From assembly GCA_900768515.1 (NCBI GenBank), contig CAAGDG010000158.1, positions 1-53,213 on the forward strand: a DNA stretch of 53,213 nt, read 5' to 3'. The DNA comes from Lentisphaeria bacterium. Lineage in GTDB: Bacteria > Verrucomicrobiota > Lentisphaeria > Victivallales > Victivallaceae. Positions 17,200 through 27,177 of this stretch are shown piece after piece. The stretch's first letter is position 1. Every line of letters begins with the position of its first letter. The position numbers and the translations under genes are program-made. The notes under the pieces are model-generated. The model did not search any database, was not told where the DNA came from, and worked only from the letters and a program-made list of their open reading frames with translations.

Positions 17200-17924
17200 T
17201 GTCCACCTCCTCTGCCGCCGCCACCGCCGCCACCGCCGCCACCGGCGAACGCGGTCGTGGAAATTGACGCGGAGGGAACCGTCAGCGCGGTGTTTCCGCT
17301 GGTTCCGGCGGTTCGGCGCAGCCAGCGTTCGCTGCTGCCGTCGGTCCAGTCGATGGTGAGCTGGATGGCGAGGGGGATGCCTTCGCGTTCGTCCTCGTCC
17401 CAGACCTCGTCCCAGGCGATGTCGCCGTTGTCGTCCTCATAGGCGTAGCGGAAGTGGATTTCGCTGACGCCGGAGGCGATCTCCTCGGTGTCGTATTTTT
17501 GTTCGATCAGATCCCGCCACGGCAGCAGCGGTGTGGTGGACCAGTCGCAGAGCAGCCGGTCTCCGTCCCGGTAGAGCCGGGCGAACCGGAGCGCGTCGGC
17601 GCCGCCGTAGCTGCGGGAGAGCGCGGTCAAATAGAGTTCGTCGACCTCTCCCTGGAAGACGTAGCGGTGTTCAAGGGTGTCGCGGTCCTGCCACTCGAAG
17701 GGAACCGCGCCGCGGAGCAGCGTTTCCGCAATCCGGTCGATGGTCTGGTTGCGCTCAAGCAGTTTCCCGGCCGCCTCCGCGTGTCCCCAGCTCCGGACGA
17801 AGGCGGAAAGGGAGACCCCGATGATCAGCCCCACCATCGCGAGAATCGCGGTGGCGGCCATCATCTCCAGAAGCGAAAATCCCGCTTCCCGGTCAACGCA
17901 TCGCCGAATCGGTGTTGTTGTCAT
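17196..17924 (-). CDS. gspJ: GspJ-like minor pseudopilin with an unusual poly-glycine tail
   Basis: The 242-residue protein has a prepilin leader with Gly before FSLLEMMAATAILAMVGLIIG, and a periplasmic domain of typical GspJ length. Minor pseudopilins I, J and K form the tip of the pseudopilus that pushes substrates through the secretin. The C-terminus ends in a tract of about ten glycines and an RGGGQ tail, encoded by GC-rich nine-base repeats just before the overlapping gspK start; this is not typical of GspJ. The ATG at 17924 has AGGA six bases upstream; an in-frame TTG at 17939 is less likely. The gene overlaps the end of gspI by 32 bases. Confidence 0.83.
   Translation of the reverse strand: MTTTPIRRCVDREAGFSLLEMMAATAILAMVGLIIGVSLSAFVRSWGHAEAAGKLLERNQTIDRIAETLLRGAVPFEWQDRDTLEHRYVFQGEVDELYLTALSRSYGGADALRFARLYRDGDRLLCDWSTTPLLPWRDLIEQKYDTEEIASGVSEIHFRYAYEDDNGDIAWDEVWDEDEREGIPLAIQLTIDWTDGSSERWLRRTAGTSGNTALTVPSASISTTAFAGGGGGGGGGGRGGGQ
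17217..17243. repeat. Tandem nine-base repeat, three perfect copies
   Basis: The unit GCCGCCACC occurs three times in a row, within a longer GC-rich microsatellite-like stretch encoding the Gly tail of GspJ on the minus strand. The unit length keeps the reading frame, so copy-number change would alter tail length only. Confidence 0.8.
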
Positions 17925-18318
17925 ATTGAATCCTGTCAATCGTCACGGAATCGACCACGCTGCCGTCGGCGACCCGCACCAGTTCAATCACGCAGGCGCG
18001 AAGTTCCGCCTGGGTGGGAGTGACCGAGGTCAGTTCCTCCGGCAGCTCCTCTCCCAGCTCCTCGTAGCGGCACTGCACCATGTAGCCCGGATAGTCGAAA
18101 AATTCGAGGTCCGGCGGATCCGGATCCTCGGAGTTCTGCAGCATGAAATACTCGACCCCCTGCGACAGCATGTGGAAGTTGGTCCACCGCTCGCGCGCCT
18201 TGATCAGCCGCCGCTGCGCCATGTTGGCCAGTGTGAGATAGGAGACCACGCCGAGCGACAGAATCGCCAGCGCGGTGACCACCTCGACCAGGGTGAAGGA
18301 GTTTTTCCGTCGGATCAC
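17893..18318 (-). CDS. gspI: GspI-like minor pseudopilin
   Basis: The 141-residue protein has a short basic leader then FTLVEVVTALAILSLGVVSYLTLA, with Glu5 after the predicted cut, and a small periplasmic domain. Size and position between GspH and GspJ fit GspI, which nucleates the pseudopilus tip with J and K. The residue before the cut is Ser (KNS) rather than Gly. It overlaps gspH by four bases upstream and gspJ downstream, consistent with strict translational coupling. Confidence 0.8.
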   Translation of the reverse strand: MIRRKNSFTLVEVVTALAILSLGVVSYLTLANMAQRRLIKARERWTNFHMLSQGVEYFMLQNSEDPDPPDLEFFDYPGYMVQCRYEELGEELPEELTSVTPTQAELRACVIELVRVADGSVVDSVTIDRIQYDNNTDSAMR

Positions 18319-18917
18319 AGCGCCTCCTCCGTCACGGTTTCCAGCTTGCCGGTCAGCGCGGAGATCTTCAGGATCTTCGTGAGTTTTCCGGAAGTCAGCC
18401 GGAACTCCCGGAGTCCCGAGGCGCCGCCGTCCGGATAGAAGCGGAACACTTCAAGCTGTTCGCCGAACACGCCGGATTCCCCGAGCACGCGGAAGGTTCC
18501 GCTCCCTTCCTCGTCCGACTCCATCGAGTAATTTTCCGGGAGTTTCCAGCGCAGGGGCGTCGGCTGTCGTCCCTCCTCCTCTTCCGGCAGCGCCGCGCCG
18601 GGGGCGGCCCGGCCGTTGAGCACCTCGTCGGGCGGTTCCATCTGGGTGATCGCCTCGGGATCGATTCTGACCGGTTCGGGATCCCCGGTCCGGAAAATCC
18701 GTTCGTCCGGCAGATAGTAGATCACCCGGTCGCGACCGAACTCCGCCGCCTGCGCCCGCGCACCGGTGCAGAACTGCCGGAAGGTCAGCACACTGTTTTC
18801 GAAGGCCGCCGCCCCGGAACTGCGCCGCATCGCGGTCGAAGAGATTCCCACCGCGAGCGCAGCAATCGTGATGACCGCGACCAGTTCGATCAGCGTGAAG
18901 GAGCGGCGGCGGAGCAT
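18315..18917 (-). CDS. gspH: GspH-like minor pseudopilin
   Basis: The 200-residue protein has a very short basic leader (MLRRRS) and the helix FTLIELVAVITIAALAVGISS, followed by a beta-rich periplasmic domain with a flexible Glu/Pro-rich loop around 110-120. GspH joins the major pseudopilin to the tip complex. Ser occupies the position before cleavage. It is six bases downstream of gspG and overlaps gspI by four bases. Assignment as GspH rests on order and size; the soluble domain itself is poorly conserved. Confidence 0.78.
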   Translation of the reverse strand: MLRRRSFTLIELVAVITIAALAVGISSTAMRRSSGAAAFENSVLTFRQFCTGARAQAAEFGRDRVIYYLPDERIFRTGDPEPVRIDPEAITQMEPPDEVLNGRAAPGAALPEEEEGRQPTPLRWKLPENYSMESDEEGSGTFRVLGESGVFGEQLEVFRFYPDGGASGLREFRLTSGKLTKILKISALTGKLETVTEEAL

Positions 18918-18923
18918 GAAACC

Positions 18924-19343
18924 TCACTCCCAGTTGTTGATGTCGGCGTTTTCGCCTTCGCCGTCGGGCTGGCCGTCGGCGCCGTAGCTGGAGAGGTCGA
19001 ATTCCCCGGTGTTGTGTTCGCCCGGGAAGATGTAGACGTAGTCATTCCCCCAGGGGTCCTTGGGAACGTTCGGCTTGATGTAGGGGCCGTCCCACTTTTC
19101 GGACTGGGTGGTGTTTTCCATGAGTCCGTCGAGCGTGTCCGGATAGGTTCCAACCTCCAGCTTGAAATCGGTCAGCGCCTGTTCCAGCAGCTTGATCTGG
19201 GTCTTGGCGGTGCTGATCCGCGCGTTGCGGACGTGGCGGAAGTAGAGCGGCGTCGCAATCGAGGCGAGCATCACCAGGATCACGATCACCACGACCACTT
19301 CGATCAGAGTGAAAGCGTTGCGTTTGAGCAGTTTCTTTTTCAT
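18924..19343 (-). CDS. gspG: Major pseudopilin GspG
   Basis: The 139-residue protein has a Lys-rich leader, then FTLIEVVVVIVILVMLASIATPLY with Glu5. The soluble domain shows GspG landmarks: KTQIKLLEQALTDFKLEVGTYP, then GPYIKPNVPKDPWGNDYVY. GspG polymerises into the periplasmic pseudopilus. Ala, not Gly, precedes the cut. Of two near ATGs, 19343 has GGGAGG at seven bases, while 19349 is only one base from it; 19343 is preferred. Length matches the family (about 140). Confidence 0.9.
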   Translation of the reverse strand: MKKKLLKRNAFTLIEVVVVIVILVMLASIATPLYFRHVRNARISTAKTQIKLLEQALTDFKLEVGTYPDTLDGLMENTTQSEKWDGPYIKPNVPKDPWGNDYVYIFPGEHNTGEFDLSSYGADGQPDGEGENADINNWE

Positions 19344-19379
19344 CGGCATCCCTCCCTTGACTTTGGGGTTTTTGAAACG

Positions 19380-20579
19380 TCATCCAACTTCGTTCAGTTC
19401 CATGATCGCCATGAAGATCGAGACCACCACGATCAGAACCATCATCGCGAGAAACACGATCACGACCGGTTCGAAGAGGCTCAGCAGCCGTTTGACCTTC
19501 CGGCGGGTTCCCTCTTCGATATGGTCGGCGCTGCGGGTCAGCATCGGCCCGACGGTGCCGGACTCCTCGCCCACCCGGATTTTCGACGCGAGCCCGGGCG
19601 GGAGAAAGGGGTTGTTGCTGAGGCTGGCGGAGAGCTTTTCCCCCCCCTTGAGCCGGCGTTCGAGATCGGAGAAGCTGGCCCGGATCACCTGGTTCTGGAT
19701 CACCCGGATCGAAATCCGCACGGTGCGGATGATGTCCACGTGGTTGCTCACCAGGATGGCCAGCGTCCGCATGAATTTTCCCATCTCCATTTCAATCAGC
19801 AGCTTGCCGAAGATCGGCACCCGGATCGCCAGCTGGCTGCGCCACTCCCGCAGCCGGGCCGCTCCGAACTTCCACCGGAGCAGCCAGTAGCCGGCCAGAA
19901 TTCCCGCCGGAACCATCCAGCACGCCCAGCTCAGAACGCTGCTCAGCGTCATCAGAAACACCATCGATCCGGGCTGTTCGCGCCCCATATCGGTGAAGAT
20001 CTGCGCAAAACGCGGCACGAAGACCGTGAACATCAGAATCGTCACCAGCAGCGTGATCGCCAGCACCGCCGCCGGATAGATCGAACTCGAAACGATGAAC
20101 TCCCGCAGCTCCTTGCTTTCCGCCATGAAGCTGTGGAGCTGTTCGACCACTTCCGGCAGGCAGCCGGTCTCCTCGCCGGTTTCGATCAGGTTCGCGTAGA
20201 ACCCGGGAAACACCGATCCGTAGGAGCGGATCAGTTCGGAGAATTTCTTTCCCTCGTGCAGCCCCTGGCGCAGGGTGTTCGCCAGACGCTTCTGCTCTTC
20301 GTCCCGGGTGCTCTCCGCGATGATCGCCAGCGCCCGCTCCAGGGGAATGTTCGCGCTCAGGAGCGGCGCCAGCTGGCTGGTGAATTCGTAACTGTCCACC
20401 CGGCGCCGCGGCAGCCAGCGCAGCTGCCCGGCCTCCTCGTCGGACTCCCCGCAGAAACGGACCGGCGTCAGGCGGCGGCTGCGCAGTTTCGCCGCGGCTT
20501 CGGCGGGGGAATCCGCCTCGATGTCGACCTCTTCCGGCGGAGTGCCGGGGGCGGCTGCGATGTATTTGTAGCGCGGCAT
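19380..20579 (-). CDS. gspF: Inner-membrane platform protein GspF
   Basis: The 399-residue protein contains two T2SF domains, each with a cytoplasmic helical bundle and membrane helix. Landmarks are the opening YKYIAA, FTSQLAPLLSANIPLERAL near 65-85, GYWLLRWKF near 225, and the final helices FEPVVIVFLAMMVLIVVVSIFMAIMEL. GspF anchors the GspE ATPase to the inner membrane and probably rotates to assemble the pseudopilus. It begins 12 bases after gspE. Length matches the family (about 400). Confidence 0.93.
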   Translation of the reverse strand: MPRYKYIAAAPGTPPEEVDIEADSPAEAAAKLRSRRLTPVRFCGESDEEAGQLRWLPRRRVDSYEFTSQLAPLLSANIPLERALAIIAESTRDEEQKRLANTLRQGLHEGKKFSELIRSYGSVFPGFYANLIETGEETGCLPEVVEQLHSFMAESKELREFIVSSSIYPAAVLAITLLVTILMFTVFVPRFAQIFTDMGREQPGSMVFLMTLSSVLSWACWMVPAGILAGYWLLRWKFGAARLREWRSQLAIRVPIFGKLLIEMEMGKFMRTLAILVSNHVDIIRTVRISIRVIQNQVIRASFSDLERRLKGGEKLSASLSNNPFLPPGLASKIRVGEESGTVGPMLTRSADHIEEGTRRKVKRLLSLFEPVVIVFLAMMVLIVVVSIFMAIMELNEVG

Positions 20580-20591
20580 CCGGAACTTCCT

Positions 20592-22196
<1,605 letters not shown>

Positions 22197-22199
22197 GGT

Positions 22200-24560
22200 T
22201 CAAAGCTCCGTCACGCCGGCGGTGGCTGCGCCCTTCTGCAGTTTGACCCGCCGGGTATGTTCCAGGTCCTTGCGGTGTTGCTCGTCGATGTCTCCTTCGA
22301 AAATGCTGAGCGCCTTGACCGCGTTGTTGTAACGCTTGACCATGTCTTCGACCGGACTCTTCTCGTTGATGATGTAACCGGTGACAAGCACCAGCATTTC
22401 GGTGCGTTCCACGGAGCGGGCGGTGTTGCCGAAGAGGCGGCGCAGGAAGGGAATGTCCGCGATGACCGGAATCGACTGGAGGGTGTCGGAACTCTTTTCC
22501 TGAATCAATCCGCCGATGATCATGGTCCGCCCGTTGTTGATGGTCATGGCGGTTTCAAGCACCCGCTGATTGATGACCGGGGTGTCTTCGGCGGAGGTGA
22601 TGGTGTTCTTGACCGCCTCGGAGACCTCCTGCTTGATCTCCAGCGAAATCTGGTCGGTGCTGGTGATCTGCGGTGTCAACGTCAGGATGATGCCGGTGTC
22701 TTTGTAGTCGTAGCTGCGGCTCAGGGATCCGTTCGCCGAATCGACGTTGGTGATGTCGGACTCCAGAATCGGCACGCTCTGACCGACCTGGATCACCGCC
22801 TCGGTGTTGCTGGTGACCAGAAGCTGCGGACTGGAGATCACCTTGACGTTTTCACGGGTCGCCAGCGCGCGCAGGAACATGTATTTGTTGTCGGGATTGT
22901 CCTGGTCGAACACTCCGAGCTTGAATCCTTCGCTGGTGGCGTCGCCGTAGCCGGATTCGCTGAAGTTGGTTCCGGTGCTGACCCCGGTGCCGCCGCCGTA
23001 GGAGACGTTGTTGAACTGAAGCCCGAACTCGTTGCCGTCCGTGAGGTTGACTTCGATCACCAGAATCTGGAAGAGCACCTGGGCCGGAACCACGTCGAGC
23101 CGGTCGAGCATCGCCTTGAGCATCGCGTAGGCGCGCGGCGTGGTCCGGATCACCAGCCGGTTGGCGATGCCGTCGGCGAAGATCCGGACCGGCGTTTCAA
23201 AGACGTTCGAAGCGAGGTCCACCTGGGTGTTGGTCTGGGTGTTGGTCGAATTCCGGTTCTGTGTGCTGACATTGACGCCGGTGTTGGTGTTCCGGGTGGT
23301 TTGGGTGGTCAGCTGCGAGGTCCGGTCGTTTCCGGTCGAGGTGTCGATCGTCAGCGTGCTGCCCTGGGTCGTGAAAATCACCGAAAGCGCCTGGGCGAGC
23401 TGGTCCGCTTTGCCGTGGGCCACCTTGTAGATGTACATGCGCTCCTGCTTGGAGGAGTCGGCGTTGTCGAGGAGGTCTATCCAGTTGCGGATCTCGCCGA
23501 TCGCCTCTTCGGTTGCGGCGGTCGCGACCAGGATGCCGAGCCGGTCCACGCTGGAAAGCTGCACCGCGCCGGGCACTTCGGTTTTGTCGGTGGCGAGCAT
23601 CACCGGCAATCCGAGCACCGGCAGAATCTCCGACAGTTCCTGCGCCAGCATCGAGGGTTTCACATTGCGGCAGTAGGTGACCGAACGCGGCCAGTTCTGG
23701 CGTCCGGGCTGGTCGAGCAGATCGAGAATCTCTTTGAGCTTTGCGATGTTGTTGCCGTCGTCGCAGATCACGATCACATTGGAACGGGTCACTTCAACCG
23801 CCACGCCGGATTTGGTCAGAAACGGTTTGAGCTGGGCAACCGCGTCCTTGGCGGTGATGTTCTGCAATGAGCGCGAAATCACCTCTCCGCCGCTTTCCAG
23901 TCGGTTGCGGTTGCGCAGCGGAGCGAGGCTCGGAATTTTTGCGGCGGCCATAATCTGCAACATCTGGCCGTTGCGGACCGCGCCGGCTCCGGCGAGCTGG
24001 AGCGTCTGGTCGAAGGTCTCCCAGAGTTCGCGGCGGGTCATGCGCGAATTCAGGTTCAGCGTCACGGTGCTTTTCAGGTCGCTGTCGGAGGTGAAGTTGA
24101 AGCCGAGAATGTCTGCGAAGGCCGGCAGGGTGTCCACCAGCGGCGCACTGTTGAACGTCAGGATCACGTCGAGCATCTCGTCGGCGTCAAGGGTGATCAG
24201 GTCCTCGTACCAGACCGGCGCGCGGACAGGCCGGGCCGCGGATGGTTCCGGCTGCTGTCTGGCCTGTTCCCGGCTCAGGTTGTCGGCCATCTGGTCGAAT
24301 TCCAACTCGGTCGGATTGTCGGGTGTTTCGCCGACCTCATCGGGTTTTGCCGCCTCCGGATCGATGTAGTGCTGGTTGTCGTTGCGGCGGATGAAATCGA
24401 ACTTGTCGTCCGGCTCCCTCTCCACCCCTTCGGTGGAGGCCTTGTCGTCGAAATAGCTTTTACAGCCGCCGGCGGCCAGGAAAGCCAGCGTTACGCAGAA
24501 CGCTCCGGCCGCCCGCAGCAGCCGCCGCCCGGAAAAGGTTGCCTTTGAAGTCGGATTCAT
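22200..24560 (-). CDS. gspD: Outer-membrane secretin GspD (lipoprotein-type)
   Basis: The 786-residue protein has a signal peptide with a lipobox-like LAAGGC, so Cys33 is probably lipidated, unusual because most GspD proteins rely on a separate pilotin. N-domains follow, with the repeat motif VIVICDDGNNIAKLKEILDLLDQ near 265-290. The C-terminal secretin domain contains VPILESD near 595, YKDTGIILTLTPQI near 620, and MIIGGLIQE near 690. GspD forms the outer-membrane channel. A Thr/Asn/Gln-rich stretch near 400-445 is a low-complexity insertion between N-domains. Length is typical or slightly long. Confidence 0.93.
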   Translation of the reverse strand: MNPTSKATFSGRRLLRAAGAFCVTLAFLAAGGCKSYFDDKASTEGVEREPDDKFDFIRRNDNQHYIDPEAAKPDEVGETPDNPTELEFDQMADNLSREQARQQPEPSAARPVRAPVWYEDLITLDADEMLDVILTFNSAPLVDTLPAFADILGFNFTSDSDLKSTVTLNLNSRMTRRELWETFDQTLQLAGAGAVRNGQMLQIMAAAKIPSLAPLRNRNRLESGGEVISRSLQNITAKDAVAQLKPFLTKSGVAVEVTRSNVIVICDDGNNIAKLKEILDLLDQPGRQNWPRSVTYCRNVKPSMLAQELSEILPVLGLPVMLATDKTEVPGAVQLSSVDRLGILVATAATEEAIGEIRNWIDLLDNADSSKQERMYIYKVAHGKADQLAQALSVIFTTQGSTLTIDTSTGNDRTSQLTTQTTRNTNTGVNVSTQNRNSTNTQTNTQVDLASNVFETPVRIFADGIANRLVIRTTPRAYAMLKAMLDRLDVVPAQVLFQILVIEVNLTDGNEFGLQFNNVSYGGGTGVSTGTNFSESGYGDATSEGFKLGVFDQDNPDNKYMFLRALATRENVKVISSPQLLVTSNTEAVIQVGQSVPILESDITNVDSANGSLSRSYDYKDTGIILTLTPQITSTDQISLEIKQEVSEAVKNTITSAEDTPVINQRVLETAMTINNGRTMIIGGLIQEKSSDTLQSIPVIADIPFLRRLFGNTARSVERTEMLVLVTGYIINEKSPVEDMVKRYNNAVKALSIFEGDIDEQHRKDLEHTRRVKLQKGAATAGVTEL

Positions 24561-24606
24561 CTTTTTTCCCCATTATTGCATCGAATGTTTCATCTTGTTT
24601 CCGGGA

Positions 24607-25323
24607 TCATCGGCCGCGGTTGTTCCCACGGCCCGGCGCACTCTGCCGGTTCTGGTTCTGATTGTTGCGGGTGTTCCGGATCAATTCGTTCATCATGCGC
24701 ATCTGCCGGAACATCATCATCTGCTGGATCTGCTGTGCGTTGGGCCGGTTCTGCCGCTGGGCGGCCGCCGCGGCGGCGATGGTCGACGGCAGATTCTTGG
24801 ACGCGGTTTCCAGCTTCAACTCCAGCTGACCGGAGCCGCGCGAAAGCACAATGTAATCATCGTGGACGGCGGTCAAGGTGTAGCCGTTCTCCAGCGATTC
24901 CCCGAGCCGCAGGAACTGTTTGAGCGGTTTCTCGGCGGTCGTATTCTGATTCCGGTTGCGCCAGTTGCCGGGACCGCGCCGGGTGTTGCGCTTCTGCTGG
25001 ATGATAGCCCCCTGATACGAGCCGATCCGGTAGACGCCGAGCAGACTCATCTGCGCGGAGTTCCCGCCCCAGCGTCCCGACTGTGCGTCAGGGCAGCGGG
25101 TCAGGTTGAAGATATTGGCGCCGATGATCAGCCCGGCCGCCTCGCGGGGGGTCATGGCGGCGGACTTTTCCGGAGTTGACTTCGGCGTCTCCTTCGTCTT
25201 CCGGGAGCGGTCTTTCCCGACGGTGTATTCCACTTCCGGGACATCGTTCCGGAAGAGCGTGACCGCCTGATGTGCCACTCCTCCGGCCAGAAGAAGATTG
25301 AGCAGCAGCAACCAGATTTTCAT
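24607..25323 (-). CDS. gspC: GspC-like inner-membrane linker with Asn/Gln/Arg-rich tail
   Basis: The 238-residue protein has an N-terminal membrane anchor (WLLLLNLLLAGGVAHQAVTLF). The homology-region-like domain, about 75-185, shows MSLLGVYRIGSYQGAIIQQ, FLRLGESLENGYTLTAVHDDYIVLSRG. GspC links GspD and the inner-membrane platform. The last 50 residues are rich in Asn, Gln, Met and Arg, with no PDZ domain. Position between the GspM-like gene and gspD supports GspC; the sequence alone is only moderately clear. It overlaps the upstream gene by four bases. Confidence 0.72.
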   Translation of the reverse strand: MKIWLLLLNLLLAGGVAHQAVTLFRNDVPEVEYTVGKDRSRKTKETPKSTPEKSAAMTPREAAGLIIGANIFNLTRCPDAQSGRWGGNSAQMSLLGVYRIGSYQGAIIQQKRNTRRGPGNWRNRNQNTTAEKPLKQFLRLGESLENGYTLTAVHDDYIVLSRGSGQLELKLETASKNLPSTIAAAAAAQRQNRPNAQQIQQMMMFRQMRMMNELIRNTRNNQNQNRQSAPGRGNNRGR

Positions 25324-25934
25324 GGCTGGGTACCTCCGTTGTTCCGTCCGGCGGCCGTGCCATCGTCGCTTTCGCGGCCGATCAGCCGGAGAGTGCCGTT
25401 GAAAAAGATCCGGTCTGAATTCTGCGAGAGTTCAGGCCGCAGATCGACCCGCTTCCAGCTGAGCTGCGGCGTGACGTCCGCAAGTTCGACCCAGAAAGCG
25501 GTCAGCAACTCCAGCGTCGAAGTCGCATTGACGTCAAGTTCCAGAAAGGAGAGGTCGTTGTTGATCCGGCTGCGGCGGATCGCGCCGATGCTGGTCAGGT
25601 CAAGCCCCGCTTTTCGGGCGGCGCCTTCAATCTTTTTGCGCAGTTCGACGTCGGGGGTGCCGTCCCGGGATTCGATCCAGCCGCTGTCGCGCAGCTTGCG
25701 GAACTCCTCCTCCACCCGGGTGAACTCCTTCCACTTCGTTTCGGCTTCAGCCCGTTCTTTTTCGGCCTCTTCGCACTCTTCCCGGGCTTTTTCAAGCGTG
25801 GCGCGGCTCGGGAAGAGGCCGGCCAGCTGGATGTCGGTGGTCAGCAGCAGAAAGCAGAGCGAAAACAGGAGTCCGCCGATGCAGAAGGTGACTTTGCCGG
25901 CGGTTGTCGAAAAGAAGTTCTTTTTCGGACTCAT
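25320..25934 (-). CDS. gspM: GspM-like inner-membrane component
   Basis: The 204-residue protein has a single membrane segment (TFCIGGLLFSLCFLLL) near the N-terminus and a coiled-coil rich in Glu/Lys/Arg around 45-90. A small ferredoxin-like domain follows, as in GspM/PilO. GspM binds GspL in the inner-membrane platform. Translational coupling on both sides (four-base overlaps with the GspL-like gene and with gspC) supports membership in the operon. Start at 25934 was chosen for this overlap and because upstream sequence belongs to the GspL frame. Confidence 0.72.
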   Translation of the reverse strand: MSPKKNFFSTTAGKVTFCIGGLLFSLCFLLLTTDIQLAGLFPSRATLEKAREECEEAEKERAEAETKWKEFTRVEEEFRKLRDSGWIESRDGTPDVELRKKIEGAARKAGLDLTSIGAIRRSRINNDLSFLELDVNATSTLELLTAFWVELADVTPQLSWKRVDLRPELSQNSDRIFFNGTLRLIGRESDDGTAAGRNNGGTQP

Positions 25935-27157
25935 TTCCCGGCCTCCTGAATACGGTTCAGTTTCAGGGTGATCATGGTCAGCGTGTCGTTGACCCGTCGA
26001 TTCTGCAGGGTGGCGACTTTGAATCCCGGCGCTTTGCGCAGCGCCGCCCCGAGGTCGAGATCCTCCTGCGTGGTCTGCAGCGTCATCTCCACGCCGGTGT
26101 CGGTGAGCCGGAAGTTGCTGACCAGCACCGAGGAGGGCAGCGCGCTCGAGAGCCGTCCGAGCGTCACCGTCATCTCCCGGTCGCCGACATTGAGGTCCAG
26201 AATCCGGCTCATCTCCTTGTATTCCCGGTCGCGGCTGCGGAGTTTCCGCTGGATCTCGGCCGTCTTTTGTCTGGCGCTCCGGGTCCGGGCGGTGATGGCG
26301 CTGTACTCGGTGTGGAAGGCGAGCACGCTGCCCAGGCCGTTCCAGCCGGCCAGGAGAAGCAGCAGGATGCCGAGCAGAACCGCGAGCCGCAGCTGTGAAC
26401 GCAGCCGCTGCGGCCGCAGCGCTTTCGGCAGAACCTCCACTCCGGCCCGGCGCCGGGCGAAATCCGGGGCCGCGGCAAAGCGCCCGATCAGAAGTTCCGG
26501 CAGGAACTTGCGGTAGGCCGGCTCCCCGGAACCATCGGCGAAACGGATCTCTTTCCGGAGCAGATCGATCAGTTCGCGGTTGCATTCGATCCCTTCACGG
26601 TACGGATGGAAAGAGCCATCCATCCAGTAGAAGTCCGGTTCGAACGCCGGCAGGTAAACCCGGCTGCCGGAAGGCAGCACCGGCAGCGTCAGAAACGGCG
26701 GCAGATACTCATCCGCCGGGAGGTGGAGTTTTTCGAGCAGTTCGCAGAGTTTGTCAAACTCCTCCTGGGGGGTGATCTGGACGGTCACGTCAAGTTCCTC
26801 CGTTCCGGCGGGTTCGCTTACGAACTGCATCCTCCAGGCTGCAGGAAGCCGGAGTACCTGCTGCGGCACCTCGAACTCCAGCGCGGATGCCAGTTCCCGC
26901 GCCGGCAGCAGCGGGGTCCGGCAGCGAAACAGAGCCGATCCCGGCAGCGCCGCAGCCAGCAGCACGATCTGTTCACGGCGGCGTTCCAACCGGCCGAGCA
27001 GTTCCTTGATCCGTTCGGCCGGGGAGCCGGTTCCGGGCGGCAGCTCAACGGCGCGCAGCACCGTCAGCTGGCGTCCGCCGCGCAGCCGCACTCCGTGCAG
27101 GGACGAATCCGCTCCGATCGTGATGATCAGATATTCAATTGCTCCAAAAAGGCGCAT
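25931..27157 (-). CDS. gspL: GspL-like inner-membrane component
   Basis: The 408-residue protein has an actin-like cytoplasmic N-terminus of about 240 residues, with GADSSLHGVRL and VVLLAAALPGSALFRC-type strands. One membrane helix follows near 255-275 (LRLAVLLGILLLLLAGW), then a periplasmic coiled coil and ferredoxin-like domain, the layout of GspL or fused PilM-PilN. GspL recruits the GspE ATPase to the membrane. It precedes the GspM-like gene with a four-base overlap. Primary sequence similarity is low, so the call rests on topology and order. Confidence 0.72.
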   Translation of the reverse strand: MRLFGAIEYLIITIGADSSLHGVRLRGGRQLTVLRAVELPPGTGSPAERIKELLGRLERRREQIVLLAAALPGSALFRCRTPLLPARELASALEFEVPQQVLRLPAAWRMQFVSEPAGTEELDVTVQITPQEEFDKLCELLEKLHLPADEYLPPFLTLPVLPSGSRVYLPAFEPDFYWMDGSFHPYREGIECNRELIDLLRKEIRFADGSGEPAYRKFLPELLIGRFAAAPDFARRRAGVEVLPKALRPQRLRSQLRLAVLLGILLLLLAGWNGLGSVLAFHTEYSAITARTRSARQKTAEIQRKLRSRDREYKEMSRILDLNVGDREMTVTLGRLSSALPSSVLVSNFRLTDTGVEMTLQTTQEDLDLGAALRKAPGFKVATLQNRRVNDTLTMITLKLNRIQEAGK

Positions 27158-27177
27158 GGCGTGGGACTCCGATGAGG

